A program made the position numbers and the translations under genes. This document shows positions 25,540-34,128 of a DNA stretch of 64,000 nt, in pieces. Position 1 is the first letter of the stretch; every line of letters starts with the position of its first letter. The DNA is taken from contig NW_027445238.1 of assembly GCF_048569485.1 (NCBI RefSeq), positions 1 through 64,000 on the forward strand. Direction: 5' to 3'. Origin of the DNA: Anomaloglossus baeobatrachus (Eukaryota > Chordata > Amphibia > Anura > Aromobatidae). Below the pieces are notes generated by a model. It was not told where the DNA came from. It did no database searches and saw nothing but the letters and a program-made list of their open reading frames with translations.

Positions 25540-25746
25540 TCAGACCACCGAATTTGCGCTCTCGCTCTCAATCGATCCGACCGTAATGAGCGACTCCGTG
25601 GAGGAGGAAAGACTACCACTTGGAAAAGAACCCGACACTACATCGGCGTAGCTCGGAGGGCTGACAGGCACCACGCGCTGGGTCTCCATTGGCTGATCGT
25701 TTAGGTCTGTATCAGGTGGGTCCCCTTGAGGCTCCGCCACACCCCC
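25540..25746 (-). pseudogene. Probable shifted C-terminal end of Element 1 ORF1
   Basis: This open frame, different from that of ORF1, runs across and past the ORF1 stop at 25701 and ends at 25540, 56 nt before the ORF2 start. Its last 60 or so residues are Ser/Pro/Asp-rich, like an ORF1 tail. The spacing to ORF2 then resembles the 35-nt gap in Element 2. A slip in the C5 run at 25742-25746 (G5 in sense) or the C4 run at 25722-25725 would explain the change of frame. Whether it is a mutation, a sequencing indel or a used frameshift cannot be told from one copy. Confidence 0.55.
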
Positions 25747-27002
25747 TGACCTAAGGAAGGTCGTCTTACAGTGGGGGGTTGTGCACATGGCAGAGCCTCT
25801 GAGTCCCCGGAGGCAGCAAGGTCCCGAACCCCACCCGAAGGGACAGGGTCCAGGACCCCAGGAGGGGGCCCAGCGTCCACAACCCCTTCCGGAGACGTGT
25901 CCATCTGTTCCCCACAAACTGCCCCCACAGAACTATCTTTCTTCTTTTTTCGGGAAACCACTGACCAGTCACCACCCTCGGTATTAGGAGACCCAGACTG
26001 CGTGTGGGACTCGGTGTCGACCTTTTGTCGCTCCCTCTTGGTCTTACCGACGGTACCTTTTTGATCTTTCTCAGCCCTCCTTTTGCCTTCCCTGTGGTCA
26101 TGTAGCCAGCTCTTGTGGTCAGATTTTTTACCCGTCACAGCCTCGGAGGAGCCACCGTCAGGTGGCACACTCTCGCCACCTCCTGAGGCTCCGGGTTGTT
26201 GTTCCTCCTCCTGATGGGTGGTCCGATCTGATGGCTCCTGTCCGGATGTGTTGGGCTTTCCCCTCTGCTCCTCCTCCCGGAACCTGTGAGGACATGAAAA
26301 ATAAAAATGACCAGGGGTCTGACAAAAACTGCATTTCTTTTCCTTTTTACAATCTTTTGTTTCATGATCCTGAGCAGCACAATTCCTACATGTTGACTTA
26401 CAATGCTCTTTAGCATGGCCATATTTTCCACAGATCCTACAATAAGCGGGCATACCAGAAAAATAAAAATCCCCATTTGTTTGTCCTATCTTGAACCGGG
26501 CGGGTGGGAGCTGCACCCCACCCGGTACGTAAGGATTCCTTACACATTTGACTAAAAATTTCCATTTAGATGTCCATATATTAAATTCATTTAAAATCTT
26601 ACCAATACACTTAACACTCTTGAAATAAATAGCTAAAAAGGACATGATTTCAGGAGCAGTAACAAAAGGTGAGAATATTTTTACAACAACCATTTTTACC
26701 TCATCCAGGACGTGCTCGATAACCTGGATCCCATTTAACACTGGATCATCTTCAACCTGTCTTACCCTGTTCAATACATCTCTGAAAATCCCTTCTCCTG
26801 TGAACGTAACATCATAGTCTCCACGTCTGGGGTAGTCCTGGATGGACAAAATTTCTTCCTTCCTCACATGGAGAAGTTTCTCGAGCACGTCCTGGACTAC
26901 ATACCCCAAATTCCTAGAATCGGAACCACCATCCGTAAAGTGGACCCGGACGGTATTTTTCAGCCTCGCAAAGGGAGGCACGAGGTTGGGGTCAACCTCC
27001 AT
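25701..27002 (-). CDS. Element 1 ORF1: CCHC zinc-knuckle RNA-binding protein
   Basis: 433 residues from the first ATG (27002, context TTTTCCATGG); the open frame extends upstream only through a TTG codon. ORF1 proteins of this group coat the element RNA. Three zinc knuckles of form CX2CX4HX4C lie at about residues 188-201, 205-218 and 224-237, preceded by a roughly 150-residue folded region. After the knuckles comes a Ser/Pro/Gly- and charge-rich tail. The last residues before the stop look out of phase: a different frame continues with a plausible Ser/Pro-rich tail to 25540. The true end is therefore probably downstream of this stop. Confidence 0.85.
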   Translation of the reverse strand: MEVDPNLVPPFARLKNTVRVHFTDGGSDSRNLGYVVQDVLEKLLHVRKEEILSIQDYPRRGDYDVTFTGEGIFRDVLNRVRQVEDDPVLNGIQVIEHVLDEVKMVVVKIFSPFVTAPEIMSFLAIYFKSVKCIGKILNEFNIWTSKWKFLVKCVRNPYVPGGVQLPPARFKIGQTNGDFYFSGMPAYCRICGKYGHAKEHCKSTCRNCAAQDHETKDCKKEKKCSFCQTPGHFYFSCPHRFREEEQRGKPNTSGQEPSDRTTHQEEEQQPGASGGGESVPPDGGSSEAVTGKKSDHKSWLHDHREGKRRAEKDQKGTVGKTKRERQKVDTESHTQSGSPNTEGGDWSVVSRKKKKDSSVGAVCGEQMDTSPEGVVDAGPPPGVLDPVPSGGVRDLAASGDSEALPCAQPPTVRRPSLGQGVWRSLKGTHLIQT

Positions 27003-27226
27003 GGAAAAACGCAACAAATGCAAATTGCCGCCACTTGCAACCTGCGCACCCAGAGTTCTGTACAGAGAACACCTGAGCGCTGGTGGGGATCGCAACCCGT
27101 TACCCTGGGACTAATCCCTCTCCCCAAAAGCAGCAGGCAGGTGAAGCCCACCGAAGTGGACGATCCTGCCAGGCCAAGGAGAGGGGTACCCGAGTGCCCG
27201 TCAACTAGGATCTCCTGCCTGAAAAG
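27003..27226 (-). other. Element 1 5' leader
   Basis: 224 nt between the 5' junction with U2 nt 33 and the first ATG of ORF1. It is GC-rich. I see no clear internal promoter motif, which fits use of the U2 promoter just upstream but does not prove it. Confidence 0.6.
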
Positions 27227-27259
27227 CACTTGATCTTAGCCAAAAGGCCGAGAAGCGAT
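27227..27259 (-). pseudogene. RNU2: U2 snRNA copy 14, 5' stub (nt 1-33)
   Basis: The first 33 nt of U2, ending at the G of GTAGTA, fused to the 5' end of Element 1. Its PSE candidate (27306-27321) is unchanged, so this promoter would transcribe a U2-LINE fusion. Confidence 0.95.
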
Positions 27260-28649
27260 AACCAGAATTGGTTTGGGCCTCGAGTGGCACCCTGGCCTAT
27301 GCCGGACACATCTTAGGGAGAGAGAGCGAGAGGGAGACAAACCCACGCCTACACAAGACATTTTGTCACCCAAGCCAACCCTTGAAAAGGCTGCTTTGCA
27401 GAGCCAAAACAAGAAGAATGGTGCGTTTTGCAGCCGCCGCCCACTGCAATGAATCTGAATAACTCCTCCTTTAGGGCGCAAGCAACTCCCCTCCCCCTTG
27501 CAGTCTTTCCAATTCACGATACAAAAAGACGGACAGGACAGGTTGCCTGACTTTCCGTCACTGCCACCCTTTGCCATCCTTACCCGTAGAAAGCCCTTTC
27601 ATCATCCCCAAACCCTAATCTTTTCCCTTTCCTTCCCAGCCCCCAAACCCTGCCCTCTGTACCTTTCTCACCACCCGCTTCCCTTCTCCTGTCATCCCCC
27701 TACCACCCGGGAAAAAAAGAGATTGCCCCCTCCTTCCACTAGCCCACCCTCCCACCCAAAGAACAACTTCTTCTGCGCAGCTTGTTTTCTAGGCAGCAGC
27801 GCTATTGTGATGTCATCGGGGGGCATTGTGACAAGCCGCCAGTGTTCCGTCTCTTCATGTTGTGCACAGTTCAAACGGAAAATACATCAACAGGCAGACT
27901 ACAGAAAAGCTTACTATCAAAGGTTAGAGGGGGGCTTTCTCAGAGGGCTTTTTACAGTTTTTCTATTCCCAATTAGCCGTTTAAGTGTACTTATTGAAAG
28001 TAGTAATTCTTTCATAGGCCGCCCTTTCTTAGTATTTGACGTTCCTTATATTGCGGTATGAGGCTTCGCAGTAGGTTGCAAACATTCATCACCCATGACT
28101 GTCCCCAATTGAGCTCAGAAGCTCAATGTCTATCATGACCTCTCTTTTAGAATGTCCAAGAGCAAGCAAACTATTCCTCCAGGAGAGGGCGCCAACAGAC
28201 TACTAAAGAGATCATCATTACTCAAAGAAAACCCCAAAAACCAATGCATGATAGGAATAAACAGGTAACTTTCTTTGGAGTGGAAGCGGAGAGATCGCAC
28301 CAGATGCCAATTCTAGATGTTATCACACCTGTGGTCACTGCAGCAGCAGGTGAATCCACTTTGTCCAAAAGGGATCTATTCCATTCAATTGCAAATGATC
28401 TAGATAAGACAGAGAACTGCAGCACGGGGACATAGCCGAGTTGGTCAGGTTGAGTGGTGATGAGTTTGCTATTTGGATGAATAAAGAAAGTCAAAAGTGT
28501 GAAAGATAAAAAACAAAAGGAGGAAGTGTGAAAAGTGAATGGGCCAAATTGAGGTGCATATGAAGACGTATGCTTTCTTCCAATTCATTAAATCGGGCTA
28601 ATATGAATCAGGTGAATTGAGTTCTGCTTTTGGAAACTGGGTTAAGAAG

Positions 28650-28837
28650 GGGTGCACCGTTCCTGGAGGTACTGCAATACCAGGTCAATGCGTGGAGTGG
28701 ACAGAGCAAGCTCTTTTTCCATCTCCCTGTTCTAAAAATCCATTTAATATATGGTCCCCAGATAGGGGACGTATCAGATATTAAACTGATAAGAACAGAT
28801 ACTACACTTGATCTTAGCCAAAAGGCCGAGAAGCGAT
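28650..28837 (-). ncRNA. RNU2: U2 snRNA, copy 15
   Basis: The only uninterrupted U2 gene between the two LINEs; full length with normal flanks. Confidence 0.97.
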
Positions 28838-30227
28838 AACCAGAATTGGTTTGGGCCTCGAGTGGCACCCTGGCCTATGCCGGACACATCTTAGGGAGAG
28901 AGAGCGAGAGGGAGACAAACCCACGCCTACACAAGACATTTTGTCACCCAAGCCAACCCTTGAAAAGGCTGCTTTGCAGAGCCAAAACAAGAAGAATGGT
29001 GCGTTTTGCAGCCGCCGCCCACTGCAATGAATCTGAATAACTCCTCCTTTAGGGCGCAAGCAACTCCCCTCCCCCTTGCAGTCTTTCCAATTCACGATAC
29101 AAAAAGACGGACAGGACAGGTTGCCTGACTTTCCGTCACTGCCACCCTTTGCCATCCTTACCCGTAGAAAGCCCTTTCATCATCCCCAAACCCTAATCTT
29201 TTCCCTTTCCTTCCCAGCCCCCAAACCCTGCCCTCTGTACCTTTCTCACCACCCGCTTCCCTTCTCCTGTCATCCCCCTACCACCCGGGAAAAAAAGAGA
29301 TTGCCCCCTCCTTCCACTAGCCCACCCTCCCACCCAAAGAACAACTTCTTCTGCGCAGCTTGTTTTCTAGGCAGCAGCGCTATTGTGATGTCATCGGGGG
29401 GCATTGTGACAAGCCGCCAGTGTTCCGTCTCTTCATGTTGTGCACAGTTCAAACGGAAAATACATCAACAGGCAGACTACAGAAAAGCTTACTATCAAAG
29501 GTTAGAGGGGGGCTTTCTCAGAGGGCTTTTTACAGTTTTTCTATTCCCAATTAGCCGTTTAAGTGTACTTATTGAAAGTAGTAATTCTTTCATAGGCCGC
29601 CCTTTCTTAGTATTTGACGTTCCTTATATTGCGGTATGAGGCTTCGCAGTAGGTTGCAAACATTCATCACCCATGACTGTCCCCAATTGAGCTCAGAAGC
29701 TCAATGTCTATCATGACCTCTCTTTTAGAATGTCCAAGAGCAAGCAAACTATTCCTCCAGGAGAGGGCGCCAACAGACTACTAAAGAGATCATCATTACT
29801 CAAAGAAAACCCCAAAAACCAATGCATGATAGGAATAAACAGGTAACTTTCTTTGGAGTGGAAGCGGAGAGATCGCACCAGATGCCAATTCTAGATGTTA
29901 TCACACCTGTGGTCACTGCAGCAGCAGGTGAATCCACTTTGTCCAAAAGGGATCTATTCCATTCAATTGCAAATGATCTAGATAAGACAGAGAACTGCAG
30001 CACGGGGACATAGCCGAGTTGGTCAGGTTGAGTGGTGATGAGTTTGCTATTTGGATGAATAAAGAAAGTCAAAAGTGTGAAAGATAAAAAACAAAAGGAG
30101 GAAGTGTGAAAAGTGAATGGGCCAAATTGAGGTGCATATGAAGACGTATGCTTTCTTCCAATTCATTAAATCGGGCTAATATGAATCAGGTGAATTGAGT
30201 TCTGCTTTTGGAAACTGGGTTAAGAAG

Positions 30228-30377
30228 GGGTGCACCGTTCCTGGAGGTACTGCAATACCAGGTCAATGCGTGGAGTGGACAGAGCAAGCTCTTTTTCCAT
30301 CTCCCTGTTCTAAAAATCCATTTAATATATGGTCCCCAGATAGGGGACGTATCAGATATTAAACTGATAAGAACAGA
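30228..30377 (-). pseudogene. RNU2: U2 snRNA copy 16, 3' part (nt 39-188), cut by Element 2
   Basis: Ends at precisely the same U2 nucleotide as the 3' part of copy 14. The last 14 bases (30364-30377) are one copy of the target-site duplication. The 3' box is intact at 30201-30215. Confidence 0.96.
30364..30377. repeat. Target-site duplication of Element 2, 3' copy
   Basis: ctgataagaacaga, U2 nt 39-52; identical to 35908-35921. Its right edge is the priming site of reverse transcription. Confidence 0.93.
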
Positions 30378-30703
30378 TTTTTTGATTTAACAGCATCTTT
30401 ATTATCATGCACTACTCACAAAAAGGTAACAAACCGTGTACAGTGCCGCAGCCCCGTACACACAGAAATATACAATCCTTCTTACATAGCCATAGAGTAC
30501 GACGCACTAAACTATACATCACGCTCCTATGCTTATCCATAACACTCAAGCTGAAAGAAAAAGTTAGACAATAAATATCGACGAACCGGCGATTGGGGGA
30601 TGGGGGTAGGGGAAAAGGGGGATAGGGTGGGGAAATCACAGGCCCGAAGCTTTATTGAAAGACGCACATAACGGGAAAAGGAGGGAGGGGGCATGGAAGA
30701 GGT
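30378..30703 (-). other. Element 2 3' untranslated region
   Basis: 326 nt after ORF2. On the minus strand it holds AATAAA at 30398-30403, about 15 nt before the 6-A tail (30383-30378), and another AATAAA near 30650. A C-rich/T-rich stretch lies around 30595-30640. No stable terminal hairpin like that of Element 1 was noticed. Confidence 0.7.
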
Positions 30704-33700
30704 CTAAACCTCCTCCTCGGCGCTGTCGTCCGGACTGTCCATGATGGAATAGTCTCTGAGCAGGCTGTGGATCAGCCTGCGGCAATCCTGGATAGACATC
30801 CTCTCCCTCTTCAAGATGAGCCGGTTCCTGGCGACCCAAATAGCGTCCTTAAAGCAGTTCATAAGGCGCCAAGCCTCCTGGATGGCTCCAACGGTGTGAG
30901 TCCCAGGGAAGAGTCCATAAAGTACGGAATGGTACGATAGGCTCCCTCTGGGGACGGAGTTCCTCAGGTCATCCTCCAGGGCAACCAACAGGCGCTGTGC
31001 GAAACGGCAGTCCCAAAAGGCGTGCAGCGATGTTTCCTCCACGAAGGGGCACCTTGGGCAGTACCGGGTTTTGCACAGGTTCCGGGCATGCATGAATGAC
31101 CGGACGGGCAGTCCGCCCTGTATCGCCATCCATGACAAGTCCTTGTGCCCGTTGGTCAATCCAGCCGATGACACGTTTGTCCAAACAGTCTCCAGTGTGT
31201 CGTGATGAAGTCCTGGAATGTTCTCCATTTCGTCCTTGGCTCTGATGAGTTTGTGGATAGTCTTTGGCTTCCACAAATCAGGCTTGAGTCCCTCCAGTTG
31301 GTGTTCCCTCACAAACCGAACCACGTCTCCGTAGAACCATGGCGCCGTCCAGTTGTAGGGGAAGGAGCTGTCCCACTTGTCCCAGCCTAACCGTCTCCAA
31401 AGGGGGAGCAGGAAGAAGCGAGACATGGACCCACCCGCGGAACCTCTCTTGACTCGCAGAGTTCGGCGAACGCAGTCACATACGAAGGAGGATCGCAGGA
31501 GGGTGGGGATATCGGGTACGCCCTTCCCACCCTTGCGAGGATCCTTGTACATGATGCTCCGCTTTACTCTGTCCATCTTGGATCCCCAGACAAAACGAAA
31601 CACCGTCCTGGTAATGGCCCTGCACACGGTGGCAAGGGGGGGCCAGGCCTGGGCCGTGTACTGCAGCACGGGCAGTACCTCGTTACGCAGGACCAGTGCT
31701 TTGCCCTCACAGGTGAGGCGTCTGAGGCTCCACAGACCGATCCGTTGGGTGATCTTGGTCAAGCGTTCCTCCCAGGACTTGAGGGCTGCTCCTTCCTTCC
31801 CGAACCAGACTCCAAGAACCTTGATGAAATCCGGCTGGATGCTGAAAGGGAAGGGGGCGGAAGAGGCCGGCTGCCAGTCCCCGAAGAGCATGGCTTCCGA
31901 CTTCCCGCAGTTGACTTTGGCTCCCGAAGCCCGTCCGAAGGTCTCACAGGTCTGGACGAGGGTGTCGACTGAGCGCCGGTCCGCGCAGAAGACGGTCACG
32001 TCGTCCATGTAGAGCGAGCACTTGACCTCGAAGCGTTCTGGTCCTGGTGCGGTGATCCCTCTGATCTCTCCATTCCGCCGGATAGCCTCTGCAAAGAGTT
32101 CTATAACACAAACAAAAAGAAGAGGTGACAGAGGACAGCCTTGTCTGACCCCTGAGAGGACCGGGAAGGGGTCAGTCTTCCAGCCGTTTACCAACACCGA
32201 GCTGTGAATATCAAAATACATTAGTTGGACATACAAGCAAAACATGTTACCCAAACCTAACCTGTGCAGAGCTTTGCCCAGGAACTCATGGGAAACACGG
32301 TCGAAGGCCTTTTCCTGATCCAACGAGATCAGGGCTGCGTGCACCCGGCGGGCTTTGATGTACTCGACCGTGTCCCGCATGAGAGCCAGGCTGTCTGCGA
32401 TGCGACGTCCGGGGATGCCGCAGGTCTGATCCGGGTGGATGATCCGTCCGATAACAGTCTTCAATCTCGTTGCCATCGTCTTGGCCAGGATCTTGTAGTC
32501 GACGTTCAGAAGGGTGATGGGACGCCAATTCTTCAGGTCGCACCTCTCTCCTTTACGCTTGTACAGGATCGTGACCATTCCTTCCCTCAGAGATGGAGGC
32601 ATTCTGCCCTCCACCACCATCTCCTCATACAGCCCTAACAGGTCCGGACAGATTAGGTCTCCCAGCGCTACATAGAGCTCTGCTGGGAGGCCGTCACTGC
32701 CTGGTGTCCTGCCAGAACTAAAGGATTTGGCGGCCGAGAGCAGCTCGTCCACCGTCAGAGGAACATCCATGGCCGCCGCGTCTGCAGGGTCAAGATGGTT
32801 AGTGATACCTGACAGGAACTTATCGGCGGCCTCGGGGTCAGTAGTCTTGCGGGCGTAGAGTTCGCTGTAGAAGTCGCTGACGACCTTCATCACGTTCTCT
32901 TTCCCGCGTCGCATGCTGCCACTCTCGTCTCGTAGTTCATTCATGGGCGTGTGACCGGCGTGGAGTTTCCTGAAAAAGAACGAGTTACATTTCTCACCCT
33001 TCTCCAGGTTCTCCACTTTGGAACGGAAGACAATTCGCTCGGACTCCTCCTCGAAGTGCCTTTTCAGGCTCCTCTTAGTCTCCTCCAGCTCCTCTCTCAC
33101 GTCCCAGCCGCATCGAAGAAGGTCCTGCAGGGAACGCAGCTCACGCTGGAGTCTCCTGAAGTCCCTCCTCTTCAGACCCGCCTGTTGTTGACTCTTTGCC
33201 TGAAAGAAGAAACGGAACTCGAGTTTAACGTATTCCCACCAGTCAGAAACAGACTGGAAGCCCGCCTTGTAGGCCCGCCACGTGGAGTAGGCAGCTCTAA
33301 GCTCCTCCAGAATCTCACCCTTTTCCAGCAGAGAGCAGTTCAGCTTCCAGGAGCCCGGGCCAATGGGGAAGCCATGGCCCAGCACACCTTGAAAGTGAAT
33401 GGCTCTGTGGTCAGAGAAGAAGCAGGGGACCATCGAGTGCCCACTCCGCCCAACCGCCCGAGAGGTAAACACAAAGTCAATCCTGGAACGCAGCGAGCCA
33501 TCGGATCGGCACCATGAATAGTTCACGGATCCGTGTCCGATGGAGCCAACAACGTCCACAAGAGAGGCTTCGGTCACCATCTCAATGAGCAGTTTGGATG
33601 TGACGTCCAACTTGGCAGCCGTTCCAGAACTGCGTCCATCCTCCTCAATCGGGCAGTTGAAATCCCCGGCCATCACTACCGTCCTGGCGGTAGCGAGCTG

Positions 33701-34093
33701 AGGGCGCAGGGCTTGGAGGAGCTCCAGTCGATCGCTCTTCACAGGAGAAGCGTACACATTGATGAACCTGACAGGTTCTCCCGCCCAGGTGCCATCCACG
33801 AGCAGTAACCTGCCGCAGACGATTTCCTGAACAGAGTCCAATGTGAAGGCGCTTCCCCTGATCAGCACGGCGACCCCCGCGGACCTACAGTCGCCTCCGC
33901 CGGACCAGTAGGATGGGCCATGGGTCCACTCCCTGGCCAGATGGTTGAAGGACCTAGAGGAGGGAAGGGAGCATTCCTGCAGGAAAAATACATCACTAGA
34001 CTGAGTGTTAAGGAACGCAAAAATTGTCTGGCGTCGGAACTTGTCTCTGATGCTCCTAACATTAATGGAAAAGGTGTTAATGTTAGCAGTCAT
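30704..34093 (-). CDS. Element 2 ORF2: APE endonuclease-reverse transcriptase
   Basis: 1129 residues from ATG at 34093, open to the stop. Endonuclease signatures are INVRS with N11, FLQEC with E40, INVYASP with N112, AGDFN with D144 and N146, SRIDF with D206, and SDH at 227-229. RT signatures are PGSDGLPAELY, NWRPITLLN, SLDQEKAFDRV with D592, GVRQGCPLSPLLF, YMDD at 695-698, and LGVWFG. The C-terminal zinc motif is C1012, C1015, H1024, C1029 (CX2CX8HX4C), spaced differently from Element 1. Its endonuclease produced the same first nick in U2 as Element 1, so site recognition is shared despite divergence. Confidence 0.97.
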   Translation of the reverse strand: MTANINTFSINVRSIRDKFRRQTIFAFLNTQSSDVFFLQECSLPSSRSFNHLAREWTHGPSYWSGGGDCRSAGVAVLIRGSAFTLDSVQEIVCGRLLLVDGTWAGEPVRFINVYASPVKSDRLELLQALRPQLATARTVVMAGDFNCPIEEDGRSSGTAAKLDVTSKLLIEMVTEASLVDVVGSIGHGSVNYSWCRSDGSLRSRIDFVFTSRAVGRSGHSMVPCFFSDHRAIHFQGVLGHGFPIGPGSWKLNCSLLEKGEILEELRAAYSTWRAYKAGFQSVSDWWEYVKLEFRFFFQAKSQQQAGLKRRDFRRLQRELRSLQDLLRCGWDVREELEETKRSLKRHFEEESERIVFRSKVENLEKGEKCNSFFFRKLHAGHTPMNELRDESGSMRRGKENVMKVVSDFYSELYARKTTDPEAADKFLSGITNHLDPADAAAMDVPLTVDELLSAAKSFSSGRTPGSDGLPAELYVALGDLICPDLLGLYEEMVVEGRMPPSLREGMVTILYKRKGERCDLKNWRPITLLNVDYKILAKTMATRLKTVIGRIIHPDQTCGIPGRRIADSLALMRDTVEYIKARRVHAALISLDQEKAFDRVSHEFLGKALHRLGLGNMFCLYVQLMYFDIHSSVLVNGWKTDPFPVLSGVRQGCPLSPLLFVCVIELFAEAIRRNGEIRGITAPGPERFEVKCSLYMDDVTVFCADRRSVDTLVQTCETFGRASGAKVNCGKSEAMLFGDWQPASSAPFPFSIQPDFIKVLGVWFGKEGAALKSWEERLTKITQRIGLWSLRRLTCEGKALVLRNEVLPVLQYTAQAWPPLATVCRAITRTVFRFVWGSKMDRVKRSIMYKDPRKGGKGVPDIPTLLRSSFVCDCVRRTLRVKRGSAGGSMSRFFLLPLWRRLGWDKWDSSFPYNWTAPWFYGDVVRFVREHQLEGLKPDLWKPKTIHKLIRAKDEMENIPGLHHDTLETVWTNVSSAGLTNGHKDLSWMAIQGGLPVRSFMHARNLCKTRYCPRCPFVEETSLHAFWDCRFAQRLLVALEDDLRNSVPRGSLSYHSVLYGLFPGTHTVGAIQEAWRLMNCFKDAIWVARNRLILKRERMSIQDCRRLIHSLLRDYSIMDSPDDSAEEEV

Positions 34094-34128
34094 TGGAGGA
34101 AAGAGAAAGTTAGCGCAGGCGGTGTGCC

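Larger units (their letters stand above)
21971..27226 (-). mobile_element. Element 1: U2-targeted LINE (Keno-like, Tx1 group)
   Basis: A 5256-bp non-LTR retrotransposon in the sense direction of U2. From its 5' end it has a leader of about 224 nt (27226-27003), ORF1 with three CCHC knuckles, ORF2 (endonuclease plus reverse transcriptase), a 126-nt 3' end including a 10-A tail, and then U2 nt 39. There is no target-site duplication; about 5 bp of target is missing, so second-strand cleavage lay on the deletion side. Tx1-group LINEs of the L1 lineage include Keno, known for insertion in U2 snRNA genes of fish and frogs. The family name here is inferred from target and domain layout. It looks full length, with a probable frame break near the end of ORF1. 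Confidence 0.93.
27227..30377 (-). repeat. U2 snRNA tandem array, block B between the two LINEs
   Basis: Begins with the 33-nt 5' stub of U2 copy 14, then a full spacer, intact copy 15, another full spacer, and the 150-nt 3' part of copy 16. The unit phase is retained exactly across both insertions once element length and target-site change are subtracted. Confidence 0.97.

Noticed and set aside
31377-32012. 211-codon plus-strand frame inside Element 2
   Set aside because: Antisense shadow of the reverse transcriptase region of ORF2.
32951-33517. 188-codon plus-strand frame inside Element 2
   Set aside because: Antisense shadow of ORF2 between the endonuclease and RT.
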